Assembly (NCBI RefSeq): GCF_002577195.1
Contig: NZ_NULG01000017.1
Location: forward strand, 14,143-78,142
Source: Bacillus sp. AFS041924
GTDB taxonomy: Bacteria; Bacillota; Bacilli; Bacillales; Bacillaceae_G
Direction: 5' to 3'
Length of the DNA: 64,000 bases
Shown: piece by piece, positions 8,825 through 16,651 of the stretch
Layout of the letters: every line of letters starts with the position of its first letter
Numbering within the stretch: position 1 is the first letter of the stretch
The notes under the pieces: generated by a model
What the model saw: only the letters and a program-made list of their open reading frames with translations
The model's database searches: none
Told to the model about the DNA's origin: nothing
Program-made: the position numbers and the translations under genes

Positions 8825-9877
8825 ATGACTTTGCATACAAATAGTAATTTACCATTAAATGAAGATGATAAATTAATTAATCACGTCGACTTATATGAAG
8901 TATTTAATAATATGGCTGAAGGTTGTTATTATTTAAATTCTAAAATGGAATTTGTATTTATTAATAAGGCTGCAGAAGCAATGATCGAGAAGCCAAAAGA
9001 AGAATTAATGGGTATTTGTATGTGGAATGCATTACCTAATTATATTAATACAGACATCTATTTCTACTATAATAAGGCCTATAATGATCAAAAAATTCAA
9101 TCGTTTGAAGCAATGACCGAATACTCTCACATAGCTTATGAAATTAAGGTAATCCCAGATCAGAATGGAATCCTAGCAATTTTCAGTGATATTTCTGAGA
9201 AAAAAGTTCAGGAAGAAGAGCAGCGTTATTATGAAAAACTTAAAATAATAGGTGAAATGGCAGCTGGAGTAGCACATGAAATCAGAAATCCTCTTACAAC
9301 GGTAAAGGGATTTTTACAATTAGGGTTACAAAATAAAACTTTTGAGAGCTATAGTCAGATTTTTGAATTGATGATCGATGAAATAAACCGTGTGAACACA
9401 ATTATTACTGAATTTCTTGATATTGCAAAGAAAAAGCCAAATAAACTTGAAGAGTGTAATCTAAATAAAATAATAAATACCATTTATCCGTTACTTGAAA
9501 CGAGAGCATTAAAAGAGGACAAAATGATTATAAGAGAACTAAATGACATTCCTAACATAATGATTGATCAAAATGAAATTCGACAATTACTCTTAAATAT
9601 GGTTAATAATTCTTTAGATGCAATGGGCGTTAGAAAAATTGTAAGTATACATACATATGTTGAAGACGATAAAATTGTTATGTCAATTAAAGATGAGGGA
9701 TCTGGAATTCCACCAGATATAATAGAGAGAATATCCACCCCTTTTGTTACATCGAAAGAAAATGGTACTGGATTAGGTTTAGCAATTTGTTTTGCGATTG
9801 CTAAACGAAATAATGCTACGATTGATTTTACGTCTAGTGAAGAAGGTACAATTTTTAATATAAGATTTAGTAGATAA
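8825..9877 (+). CDS. Cytoplasmic PAS-domain sensor histidine kinase
   Basis: About 350 residues. AAGGAG (8815-8820) fits the second of two adjacent ATGs (8825) better than the first (8822). An N-terminal PAS domain (about 18-125: 'LYEVFNNMAEGCYYLNSKMEFVFIN' region, 'PKEELMG') precedes a HisKA dimerisation helix whose H-box 'GVAHEIRNPLTTVKGFLQ' carries phospho-acceptor His151. The HATPase domain has N-box 'NMVNNSLDAM', 'DEGSGIPP' and 'TGLGLAICFAIAKRN'. There are no membrane segments. The layout resembles the soluble KinA/KinE-type sporulation kinases of Bacillus, so a role feeding Spo0F is plausible but unproven. No response regulator is adjacent, which makes it an orphan kinase. Confidence 0.88.
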   Translation: MTLHTNSNLPLNEDDKLINHVDLYEVFNNMAEGCYYLNSKMEFVFINKAAEAMIEKPKEELMGICMWNALPNYINTDIYFYYNKAYNDQKIQSFEAMTEYSHIAYEIKVIPDQNGILAIFSDISEKKVQEEEQRYYEKLKIIGEMAAGVAHEIRNPLTTVKGFLQLGLQNKTFESYSQIFELMIDEINRVNTIITEFLDIAKKKPNKLEECNLNKIINTIYPLLETRALKEDKMIIRELNDIPNIMIDQNEIRQLLLNMVNNSLDAMGVRKIVSIHTYVEDDKIVMSIKDEGSGIPPDIIERISTPFVTSKENGTGLGLAICFAIAKRNNATIDFTSSEEGTIFNIRFSR

Positions 9878-9963
9878 TGTTTCTTATGGAATACATGTCT
9901 AAATTTAAGGTTAATTGCTAAATTTTCGGATAATAAATTGCTAAATTTTATTATAAATTATGG

Positions 9964-9980
9964 TATACTTTGGATATAAT
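9964..9980 (+). promoter_or_regulatory. Promoter region of the antitoxin RNA
   Basis: A perfect TATAAT at 9975-9980 points into the 3' end of the toxin gene, with a second -10-like TATACT at 9964-9969. No strong -35 lies 17 bases upstream. Transcription would start at about 9987, exactly at the base of the terminator hairpin of the opposing toxin RNA. Confidence 0.4.
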
Positions 9981-10012
9981 GAAAAAGAGTTTGGTGCTGT
10001 AACACCAAACTC
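9981..10012 (-). terminator. Terminator of the holin-like toxin message
   Basis: GAGTTTGGTG (9987-9996) pairs perfectly with CACCAAACTC (10003-10012) around a six-base loop. Read on the minus strand, the stem is followed by a run of five T (9982-9986). Confidence 0.8.
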
Positions 10013-10130
10013 AGTACTACACCCGTAGTGATACGGCTGACAAATATGTCCTTGGGGAAGGACGGTTACTTCTTATTAGAAGTAATATTGATGATGGCAA
10101 CGATTAAGCTAATTAGCGCAATCGTTGCCA
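9987..10130 (+). ncRNA. Putative antisense antitoxin RNA of a type I toxin system
   Basis: Inferred from layout. A plus-strand promoter at 9975-9980 would produce an RNA complementary to the 3' part of the minus-strand toxin message, the arrangement of RatA/TxpA and SR4/BsrG in Bacillus. The RNA would start with the hairpin 9987-10012. It would pass a short palindrome at 10068-10083 and could end after the 10-base perfect stem 10096-10105/10120-10129. There is no T run after that stem, so the 3' end is uncertain. Confidence 0.45.
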
Positions 10131-10173
10131 TTACACTTTCAAGCATTAAACTAATCGTTTCATGCTCCGTCAT
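10066..10173 (-). CDS. Holin-like type I toxin peptide
   Basis: This encodes 35 residues: MTEHETISLMLESVMATIAL then ISLIVAIINITSNKK. It has the standard plan of the putative holin-like toxins (TxpA/BsrG group, Hol_Tox): a short polar start with 'TISLML', one membrane helix (about 13-28) and a basic Asn/Lys tail. On the minus strand the message carries GAAAGGTGGTGAT just before the ATG, the unusually strong ribosome binding site of this family. TATAAA preceded by TG (minus strand, 10235-10240) gives an extended -10 promoter and a leader of about 55 bases. The peptide should insert in the cytoplasmic membrane and be toxic when its antisense RNA is lost. Confidence 0.8.
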   Translation of the reverse strand: MTEHETISLMLESVMATIALISLIVAIINITSNKK

Positions 10174-10234
10174 AGGCATCACCACCTTTCAAAAAAGGTA
10201 AGATCAGCCGATTCCCAAGATATGTAGTAATTTT

Positions 10235-10242
10235 TTTATACC
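10235..10242 (-). promoter_or_regulatory. Extended -10 promoter of the toxin gene
   Basis: On the minus strand the sequence reads TGGTATAAA, an extended -10 (TGnTATAAA). The -35 region is poor, as is common with extended -10 promoters. The predicted message runs from about 10228 to 9982, around 245 bases, a normal size for this toxin class. Confidence 0.5.
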
Positions 10243-10388
10243 ATTTTCCGACTTTTTTCGCTCTTAAAATTTGAAAGATTTCCCAATTTTCAATTCAACT
10301 AATTGTAAAGATCATGCTATAAATAGATCCAATAAGCAACATGAACAAACAACAGTTTCTTAATATAACCATCACTTAATTTTACGTT

Positions 10389-10433
10389 TGTGAAATTCGT
10401 CGCAAATAATACACAAAATCTAGATTTTATAAT
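10389..10433 (+). promoter_or_regulatory. Promoter with a CRP/FNR-like box before the small membrane peptide
   Basis: TATAAT at 10428-10433 has no good -35. TGTGA-N6-TCGCA at 10389-10404 differs at one base from the Bacillus Fnr-type palindrome TGTGA-N6-TCACA. Its centre is 42-44 bases before the expected transcription start, the classic activator position. A weaker half-matching site follows at 10458-10473. Confidence 0.35.
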
Positions 10434-10491
10434 GTGACTTATATGTTAAATTTAATTTGTGAACTTCATAACATATAAATGGTGTTATTTT

Positions 10492-10626
10492 ATGTTCTTA
10501 GTGATCGGATTGTACTCAATGCTTCTATTTTATTTAGTAGCGATCGTAGCATTACTAGTATTAACATGTAAACAAGGACCACAAGACTGTATTATGGAAG
10601 ATATCACAAAATTAGCTCGACAATAA
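10492..10626 (+). CDS. Small single-pass membrane protein
   Basis: This encodes 44 residues, MFLVIGLYSMLLFYLVAIVA followed by LLVLTCKQGPQDCIMEDITKLARQ. Residues 2-25 form one membrane helix; the remaining 19 are polar with two Cys (26 and 33). No strong ribosome binding site precedes the ATG. A TATAAT promoter lies 60 bases upstream and a very strong terminator directly follows, which together support a real short transcript. The family is not recognised. A type I toxin is an alternative, but the acidic C-terminus is not typical of that class. Confidence 0.5.
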   Translation: MFLVIGLYSMLLFYLVAIVALLVLTCKQGPQDCIMEDITKLARQ

Positions 10627-10653
10627 TTTTTTAATGAAATTATTTAATTCAAT

Positions 10654-10698
10654 GGTGTGTCAAAAATTCATTATAGTTGAATTTTTGATACACCTTTT
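10654..10698 (+). terminator. Strong terminator after the small membrane peptide
   Basis: Seventeen bases at 10654-10670 pair with 10678-10694 with one mismatch, followed by TTTT. Confidence 0.85.
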
Positions 10699-10833
10699 CT
10701 ATTGATTAACAAGTGTCGAAAAAGATACACTTAATCCATAATAATAACTTTAATTAAGACTAACAAAGTCTAATTTTTTACATAATGTAAATAGAAGAAC
10801 TTCTATTTGGCTAGCAAGACAAAAGGAGTGTAC

Positions 10834-11754
10834 ATGATGGAACGAAATAAAATAAAAAAGCTTATAATTTGGATGCTAATTTTGTCGCCGATTTTCTTCT
10901 TCTTAATTCCAATTTTAGTTGGATTGATCTTAACTCATCCATTTAGACGAAAAACTGAACAAACCCCTGCTGATTATGATTTACAATTTGAAGAAATTGA
11001 ATTTCAAAGTAGTCTTGACAAAGTTGTGCTCAGAGGATGGTGGATACCAGCAAAAAAACCAACTTCTAAAACAATAATAACTGCACATGGGTATACAGAT
11101 GAGCGAAGTCAAAAAAAGATAAATGGTCTTCGAATTGTAAAATCAATTCATGATAGAGGATATAATGTTTTAATGTTTGATTTTCGCAATAGTGGAAAGT
11201 CTGGTGGACGAACTACAGGAATTGGATATTACGAACAGCATGATTTATCATCTGCAGTAGAGTATGTGATCAAAGAAAGAAATCAGTTAGAAATTATTTT
11301 GCTTGGATGGAGTATGGGTGGAGCGACTTGTTTGCTTGTAGGAAGTCTACACCCACAAATTAAAGGAGTTATTGCAGATAGCCCTTTTCATGATTTACAA
11401 ACCTATTTAGAAGATAATCTAAGTGTTTGGTCCAAGTTGCCTAAAAAACCATTTACGTCAATCATCTTAAAATCCATGAAGCATTTGTTAAGGATCGATC
11501 CGAAAGAAGTCTCTCCTGTATTAACAGTGCAAAAAGGAAATTCTACAAATTATTTATTAATTCATGGAAAGAATGATATAAAAGTACCATACAGTAGTAG
11601 TGAAATGATTTATGAACAAATTCCTAATGAAAATGAAAAATCTTTATGGATCACAGAGCATGGGCATACCACAACATTTATAGAAGAACCTGAATCGTAT
11701 ACTAAGAAGGTAATTGAGTTTATTGAAAAGACATTTTCATCGAATGAAAAATAA
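10834..11754 (+). CDS. Membrane-anchored alpha/beta hydrolase (YqkD-like)
   Basis: About 306 residues. AAAAGGAG (10821-10828) fits the ATGATG at 10834, not the TTG at 10807. An N-terminal membrane anchor spans about 8-32. The serine hydrolase core follows: oxyanion 'TAHGYTDERSQKK', nucleophile elbow 'GWSMGG' with Ser160, acid Asp248 in 'HGKNDIKVPYS', and 'EHGHTTT' supplying the catalytic His near 276-278. It resembles B. subtilis YqkD and related membrane-anchored hydrolases; the substrate is unknown. It is monocistronic with its own terminator. Confidence 0.82.
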   Translation: MMERNKIKKLIIWMLILSPIFFFLIPILVGLILTHPFRRKTEQTPADYDLQFEEIEFQSSLDKVVLRGWWIPAKKPTSKTIITAHGYTDERSQKKINGLRIVKSIHDRGYNVLMFDFRNSGKSGGRTTGIGYYEQHDLSSAVEYVIKERNQLEIILLGWSMGGATCLLVGSLHPQIKGVIADSPFHDLQTYLEDNLSVWSKLPKKPFTSIILKSMKHLLRIDPKEVSPVLTVQKGNSTNYLLIHGKNDIKVPYSSSEMIYEQIPNENEKSLWITEHGHTTTFIEEPESYTKKVIEFIEKTFSSNEK

Positions 11755-11771
11755 AATAAATAGATTTTGTG

Positions 11772-11806
11772 AAACAGATGAACCAGTGAGGTTAATCTGT
11801 TTTTTA
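11772..11806 (+). terminator. Terminator after the alpha/beta hydrolase
   Basis: AACAGAT (11773-11779) pairs with ATCTGTT (11795-11801), followed by T residues. Confidence 0.65.
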
Positions 11807-11942
11807 AATTGTGAAAGGTATTCTTTAAGTACATGAAAGTAGAGCCTGTAGAAAATACTACTAATTATAATATTGCTTAATTTAAAGGTGAAATTGTTGC
11901 ACCAAAAAAGCTCTATTTTACTAAAAAGGCAGGCGAACTAAG

Positions 11943-14411
11943 ATGGGAAATGAATACCGTTCGCGAGAGGAACGTAAACGGCTGGAAAAGCCTTCGAAAA
12001 ATGAAAATAAGTCTGATGGCTTATGGAAAAAAATTACAGTAACATTATTAACCATTGCAATCGTATTCATACTGATTGGAGTGGGAATATTTTCATATTT
12101 AATCAGCGGAGCACCAGCATTAGATGAATCGAAACTTAAAGTACCGCTTTCTTCTACAATTGTTGATAAAAATGGCAAAGTTGTAGCTGAATTAGGAAGA
12201 GAACAACGAACAAAAGTGTCCTATAATGAAATACCAAAGGTTGTTGAAGATGCATTTATTGCAACAGAAGATGTTCGTTTTTATAAGCATAAAGGTGTTG
12301 ATATTCGTCGTGTTTTTGGAGCAATTATAGCCAATATTACTGGTGGATTCGGCTCACAAGGTGGTAGTACAATAACTCAGCAAGTAGTAAAGAACTCATT
12401 TTTATCCTCTCAAAAGACGATTAAACGGAAGGTTCAGGAATGGTACTTAGCTTTTAAATTAGAACAAAGATATTCTAAACATCAAATATTAGAAATGTAT
12501 TTAAATAAAGTTTACTTTTCAAATGGACTAAAAGGGCGAGGCGTTTATGGAGTAGCAAAAGCTTGTGAAACATATTTTAGTATAGATTTATCTAAAATTA
12601 CATTACCACAAGCTGCCACATTAGCTGGTATGGTTAAGAGTCCAAATAACTATAATCCCGCAAGACATCCTGTTGAATCACAAAATCGAAGAAATACAGT
12701 TTTAAGCCAAATGAAAAAATATGGTTATATAACAAATGAGCAATATACTAATGCTAAAGCAATTCCAATGAAGACATTAGTAAAGGTTCATGAATCTAAA
12801 GGTACAAAATATGATTCGTTTATTGATGTTGTCGTAAATGAAGTAGAAAAAAACAGTGATGCGAATGTTTATACCGATGGATTAACAATTGAAACAACAT
12901 TAGATCCAAAAGCCCAAGATAAAGCGGATGAAATATTAAGTAGAGGAAAAAGCTTTTATCCAAGTGATGAATTTCAAACTGGCTTTGTATTATTAGATAC
13001 AAAAACTGGAGAAATTAGGGCAGTTGGCGCTGGTAGAAATACAAGTACAGGTGGTTTAAACTTTGCAACTGATATTAAAAGACAACCAGGCTCTTCAATT
13101 AAACCTATACTTGACTATGGTCCAGCAATTCAGTATTTAAAATGGTCAACTTTTCATCAAATTCTTGACGAACCTTATTCATATTCAAATGGTACCCCAA
13201 TTAGAAACTGGGATAGAAATTATAAAGGAAATGTTTCAATTCGTTTAGCACTAGTTGATTCTAGAAATATCCCTGCATTAAAGACTTTTCAGGCCGTAGG
13301 GACTGAACGATCAAGAGAGTTTGGAAATGGATTAGGTTTTAATTTTTCGAAAAATACATTTTATGAATCCTATTCTATAGGGGGATTCACTGGAGTCTCA
13401 GCAATGGAGATGGCAGGGGCATATGCTGCTTTTGGGAATGGTGGAATCTATAATAAGCCTCATTCTGTTAAAAAGATTATTTTTCCTGATAAAACTGAAA
13501 AAGTGTTTTCAACTAAACCAAAACAAGCAATGAGTGATTACACTGCTTATATGATAACTGATATGCTTCGAGATGTAGTAAAAACTCCATTAGGAACTGG
13601 TAAAAGAGCAAATGTACCAGGGCTTGATATGGCAGGGAAAACAGGTACAACGAACTACTCAGATGATGTAAAGCAAAAATACGGTTTCCCTGATAATGCA
13701 ACTAGAGATAGCTGGTTTATAGGATACTCTGCTGATGTAACAATGGCAGTTTGGACTGGATATGAAAAGAATAAAGAAAATAATTTCCTCGGTAAAAGCT
13801 CGACGAATATCGCGAAATTTATCGCGAGAGACATGCTAGCTGCAAATGGAGATCGTAATGCTGAATTTAAAAAGCCTTCATCAGTTGAAGAAATTCGAAA
13901 GGAATTATACATTCGAGGAGAAAAAGTAGATGATATTCCAAAGGATATTGTGATTAAACCAGTAAAAAATGTGAATGCAAATTATGATCCTGTAACAAGC
14001 AATATTTCACTAAATTGGTCTTATCCTGCAAATTTACTTCAATCAACTTCCTTTGAAGTAAGTTTTACTGTCAATGGTGGACAAGGTCAATCTCAAAAAA
14101 TACAAGGTACAGCAACAAGTATTAATGGAATCGTACCAGGAGATATAGTTAAAATAACAATCATTGCTATGAGTGCTGAAGGAAAAAGTGCACCTGTTAC
14201 TGTAACCGTTGATTTATCTTCAACTGAACAACCTATAACACCACCTACAAATGAAGGGGACCAAGGCAATGGAAATGGGACAGATGAAGGTGACGATCAA
14301 GGAAATGAAGGGACCAATCCAGATACTGGTACTGGTAATGGTGAGGAAAATGGAAACAATGAAATTCCAATTGTTCCAAATCCAAATCCAACTCCTAACA
14401 AACCACAGTAG
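11943..14411 (+). CDS. Class A penicillin-binding protein 1A (glycosyltransferase/transpeptidase)
   Basis: This encodes 822 residues. A basic cytoplasmic start (1-30) and membrane anchor (about 31-55) precede the GT51 glycosyltransferase domain (about 75-255). That domain has catalytic Glu109 in 'ATEDVRFYKHKG', 'GGSTITQQVVKN' and 'KRKVQEWYLAFKLE'. The transpeptidase domain has S384-x-x-K387 in 'PGSSIKP', S440-R-N442 and K566-T-G568 in 'GKTGTT'. A fibronectin-like domain covers about 670-760, and a low-complexity tail rich in Gly, Asn, Glu and Pro ends the protein. It polymerises and cross-links peptidoglycan on the outer face of the membrane. It lacks the recU neighbour of B. subtilis ponA, so it could be a paralogue; no symbol is given. 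Confidence 0.92.
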   Translation: MGNEYRSREERKRLEKPSKNENKSDGLWKKITVTLLTIAIVFILIGVGIFSYLISGAPALDESKLKVPLSSTIVDKNGKVVAELGREQRTKVSYNEIPKVVEDAFIATEDVRFYKHKGVDIRRVFGAIIANITGGFGSQGGSTITQQVVKNSFLSSQKTIKRKVQEWYLAFKLEQRYSKHQILEMYLNKVYFSNGLKGRGVYGVAKACETYFSIDLSKITLPQAATLAGMVKSPNNYNPARHPVESQNRRNTVLSQMKKYGYITNEQYTNAKAIPMKTLVKVHESKGTKYDSFIDVVVNEVEKNSDANVYTDGLTIETTLDPKAQDKADEILSRGKSFYPSDEFQTGFVLLDTKTGEIRAVGAGRNTSTGGLNFATDIKRQPGSSIKPILDYGPAIQYLKWSTFHQILDEPYSYSNGTPIRNWDRNYKGNVSIRLALVDSRNIPALKTFQAVGTERSREFGNGLGFNFSKNTFYESYSIGGFTGVSAMEMAGAYAAFGNGGIYNKPHSVKKIIFPDKTEKVFSTKPKQAMSDYTAYMITDMLRDVVKTPLGTGKRANVPGLDMAGKTGTTNYSDDVKQKYGFPDNATRDSWFIGYSADVTMAVWTGYEKNKENNFLGKSSTNIAKFIARDMLAANGDRNAEFKKPSSVEEIRKELYIRGEKVDDIPKDIVIKPVKNVNANYDPVTSNISLNWSYPANLLQSTSFEVSFTVNGGQGQSQKIQGTATSINGIVPGDIVKITIIAMSAEGKSAPVTVTVDLSSTEQPITPPTNEGDQGNGNGTDEGDDQGNEGTNPDTGTGNGEENGNNEIPIVPNPNPTPNKPQ

Positions 14412-14417
14412 CTTACT

Positions 14418-14453
14418 AAAAAAACGCATTGAGTAAAAATCAATGCGTTTTTT
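14418..14453 (+). terminator. Terminator after the penicillin-binding protein gene
   Basis: AAAACGCATTGA (14421-14432) pairs perfectly with TCAATGCGTTTT (14440-14451). Confidence 0.85.
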
Positions 14454-14478
14454 CAATAGATAGTAAAAGGAGAAATAA

Positions 14479-14964
14479 ATGGATAGCAAATTAACGATTA
14501 AGGTTTATTTAGAAGAAACTGACACTCCATTTGCAAGTTTTTATAGCAGTGACAATTTACACTTAAGCCCTGAATTAGAAGATTTTATTTTATCAAAACT
14601 ACATAATGCTAAAAGAAAAAAAATTGAAATATACTATTTTGGTGAAAATAATTTTGATGAAATCTCACTAAAAACTGCGACTTTTAATTCATTTTCTAAT
14701 CTTAAGGATGAGGACGAACTAATTTATAATAGAAATATTAAAAAGACTATAATTTTATTTGTAATTGGCATTATTATCGGAATAATTTATTTAAAGCTAT
14801 CAAGTATTCACGCCTATATTGGTGGAATATTAAGCATAGTGAGTTGGGTTTTTATTTGGTCGGGTACAGAAGTATATTTTTTTGAAAATCTACAGATTAA
14901 ACAGAAGATTAGAAAGTGTAAGTACTTACTTAATGCAAAGGTTTATAAAAATGCCCCGGAATAA
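14479..14964 (+). CDS. Hypothetical protein with two C-terminal membrane segments
   Basis: This encodes 161 residues, with AAAAGGAG nine bases before the ATG. A soluble N-terminal part (1-90) of mixed alpha/beta pattern includes 'KKIEIYYFGENNFDE'. Two membrane helices follow at about 92-108 and 113-132, then a basic tail. The gene is not recognised and no catalytic motif is visible. A compact terminator overlaps its stop codon. Confidence 0.6.
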   Translation: MDSKLTIKVYLEETDTPFASFYSSDNLHLSPELEDFILSKLHNAKRKKIEIYYFGENNFDEISLKTATFNSFSNLKDEDELIYNRNIKKTIILFVIGIIIGIIYLKLSSIHAYIGGILSIVSWVFIWSGTEVYFFENLQIKQKIRKCKYLLNAKVYKNAPE

Positions 14965-14979
14965 ATGGGGTGTTTTTTT
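14953..14979 (+). terminator. Terminator overlapping the stop codon
   Basis: A short GC-rich stem, GCCCC (14953-14957) with GGGGT (14967-14971), is followed by a run of seven T. Confidence 0.65.
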
Positions 14980-15199
14980 GAATTTTGTAAATTGATATTA
15001 AATTTTTTAGCTCTGCATTATGTAATGATATGAATAGAGAAACATAAAAATCACAACAAAAAATGATTGAGAAACAAAAAAGAATTATCACAATCCTATA
15101 TAAATTGAAAAAGATGTAATGGTTAGTAGAAGAAATCGATTGAAAAAAACTTTCTATAAAAAATTTGCGTCATTAATGATAAAAAATGGAGGTTTTCAA

Positions 15200-15637
15200 A
15201 TGAAAAATAAGATAGCATTTACTACTCTCTGTTTAATATTTATATTTTATTCAACTGTTTCAGCATATGGAGAAATTCCAAATCATTTATTTAGTAGTAA
15301 GACGGTTAGCTTTAAAGGAGTCGATAATAAATGGGAAGTTTTACACGAAATGACTTTGGTGGGAACTGATATCTTATATCAAACAACTATTAAATATAAA
15401 GGAAAATATGATAAAGATTTAGTTAAATCAAAATCACATTATTTGATTAATTATAATCATGGAACCATCGGAGGAGAGACATTCTTATTAAATAAATCTG
15501 GTGAATTTCATGGTAAAAAAAGAGAGTGTGGTGGTTGTGAGTTTATTAATAAAGAAAAAGAAGTTTATATTGAAATTTACTGGAAAGATAAAATAAATAA
15601 CGTTGTATTAAGAAAGGTTGATAAACAAAATAAATAA
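15200..15637 (+). CDS. Small secreted hypothetical protein
   Basis: About 145 residues. GGAGG (15188-15192) precedes the ATG at 15200, so an upstream ATG at 15119 is not used. Residues 1-24 form a signal peptide ending near 'STVSAYG'. The mature protein is basic and beta-rich. It carries a 'KKRECGGCEF' Cys pair near the C-terminus that could form a disulfide or bind metal. I recognise no family. Confidence 0.55.
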   Translation: MKNKIAFTTLCLIFIFYSTVSAYGEIPNHLFSSKTVSFKGVDNKWEVLHEMTLVGTDILYQTTIKYKGKYDKDLVKSKSHYLINYNHGTIGGETFLLNKSGEFHGKKRECGGCEFINKEKEVYIEIYWKDKINNVVLRKVDKQNK

Positions 15638-15719
15638 TTTTCTTAATCCACTGATCAATTCATATATCTTTATCAGTAAATGGGCTGCAATTGCAATTAT
15701 TTTTTATGATTATTTATAG

Positions 15720-15745
15720 AAAAACGACCCATAAGAGTCGTTTTT
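15720..15745. terminator. Bidirectional terminator
   Basis: AAAAACGACCC (15720-15730) and GAGTCGTTTTT (15735-15745) pair with one mismatch. T runs occur on both strands, so it can end both the secreted-protein gene from the left and the zinc-ribbon gene from the right. Confidence 0.75.
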
Positions 15746-15749
15746 AAAA

Positions 15750-15914
15750 TTATTTTTTATTATAAAAAAGGTCTGGTTTTCCACAATTTGGGCATTCATA
15801 TTCATAATGATCTTGAATGATTTTACTACTATTTGAATATTCGCCATTTGAATTACAGTTTGGACAATTAATGCTCGTTTTGGGGGATTTGTTTTTCGAA
15901 TACTCCATTTTCAT
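15750..15914 (-). CDS. Small zinc-ribbon protein
   Basis: This encodes 54 residues on the minus strand: MKMEYSKNKSPKTSINCPNC, then NSNGEYSNSSKIIQDHYEYE, then CPNCGKPDLFYNKK. Two CPNC knuckles (Cys17/Cys20 and Cys41/Cys44) are spaced as in a zinc ribbon and should bind one zinc ion. AAAGAAAGGATGG precedes the ATG. The ribbon resembles those that carry nucleic acid or protein contacts in small Bacillus proteins, but no partner domain is present. It is short and easily missed by gene callers. Confidence 0.7.
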   Translation of the reverse strand: MKMEYSKNKSPKTSINCPNCNSNGEYSNSSKIIQDHYEYECPNCGKPDLFYNKK

Positions 15915-16004
15915 CCATCCTTTCTTTTTATATCTCTGAACGGCCCTTTATATTTTACCCATTAAATTATATTTCTTATTATATTTAAATTCTAAAAAAT
16001 ATGG

Positions 16005-16044
16005 TTGACACTTTTAACTGTAAATAATAATATTACAGTATACT
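16005..16044 (+). promoter_or_regulatory. Spx promoter overlapped by a SaiR-type dyad operator (site 1)
   Basis: A perfect -35 TTGACA (16005-16010) and TAATAT (16028-16033) are 17 bases apart. The dyad ACTGTAA-N9-TTACAGT (16017-16039) covers the spacer and the -10. Binding there should block RNA polymerase. Confidence 0.7.
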
Positions 16045-16159
16045 CATTTAAAATGAGTGGGAGGTCAATCTAGTTTGTTTTTCAATAATAAATTATTTCT
16101 TGTTTTATCCTAACTGTAATTTTTTTTATTGCATTTTAAATTTAAGGAGTGTGTAAAAA

Positions 16160-16555
16160 ATGGTGAATCTATATGTAACACCAAGTTGTACATCTTGTCG
16201 TAAAGCAAAAGCATGGCTAGATGAACATAATATTGATTATAGTGTAAAAAATATTATGAATGAATCACTTACACTTGAGGAGATTAAATCTATTCTTCGT
16301 ATGACAGAAACTGGTACGGAAGAAATTATATCGAATAAATCAAAAACGTTTCAGGAATTAGATATAAATATTGAATCGCTACCACTTAATGAATTATATA
16401 AATTAATAATTAATAATCCTAAAATGTTGCGCATGCCAATCATCCAAGACGAAAAAAGATTACAGATAGGCTATAACGAAGAGGAAATTCGTAGTTTTCT
16501 TCCTCGTAAGCTAAGAACAATTTCATATTCTAAATTACAAAATGTAGCTAATTAA
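16160..16555 (+). CDS. spx: Spx/ArsC-family transcriptional regulator
   Basis: This encodes 131 residues, with AAGGAG before the ATG. It is a thioredoxin-like ArsC fold with the redox switch C10-T-S-C13. The Spx signature is clear in '[20 protein letters not shown]' and '[10 protein letters not shown]'. Spx binds the alpha C-terminal domain of RNA polymerase and redirects transcription during thiol stress; ClpXP normally degrades it. The neighbouring Rrf2 gene and shared operators match the B. anthracis spxA2-saiR pair, so this is probably the SpxA2-type paralogue rather than the housekeeping copy. The C-terminus is short and lacks an obvious ClpXP-type hydrophobic end. Confidence 0.88.
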   Translation: MVNLYVTPSCTSCRKAKAWLDEHNIDYSVKNIMNESLTLEEIKSILRMTETGTEEIISNKSKTFQELDINIESLPLNELYKLIINNPKMLRMPIIQDEKRLQIGYNEEEIRSFLPRKLRTISYSKLQNVAN

Positions 16556-16566
16556 TCTCAGTTTTC

Positions 16567-16601
16567 TTGACATGATAATCTGTAACACATATTATTACAG
16601 T
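16567..16601 (+). promoter_or_regulatory. SaiR promoter and operator (site 2)
   Basis: A perfect -35 TTGACA (16567-16572) and TATTAT (16590-16595) have a 17-base spacer. The dyad TCTGTAA-N9-TTACAGT (16579-16601) begins 12 bases after the start of the -35, exactly as at site 1. This indicates autoregulation. Confidence 0.7.
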
Positions 16602-16651
16602 ATGAATTAAAGAGGTATATAAAGAATAGAATGAATTTTAGGAGGCAGGCC

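Larger units (their letters stand above)
15638..16159. other. Intergenic region with a minus-strand zinc-ribbon gene and the spx promoter
   Basis: It holds a bidirectional terminator (15720-15745), a short minus-strand gene (15750-15914) and the spx promoter/operator (16005-16044). The remaining 115 bases before spx form an untranslated leader in which I see no strong fold. Confidence 0.5.

Noticed and set aside
12820-13912. Minus-strand frames of 60-85 codons across the penicillin-binding protein gene
   Set aside because: They are shadows of the strong plus-strand coding region and have no ribosome binding sites.
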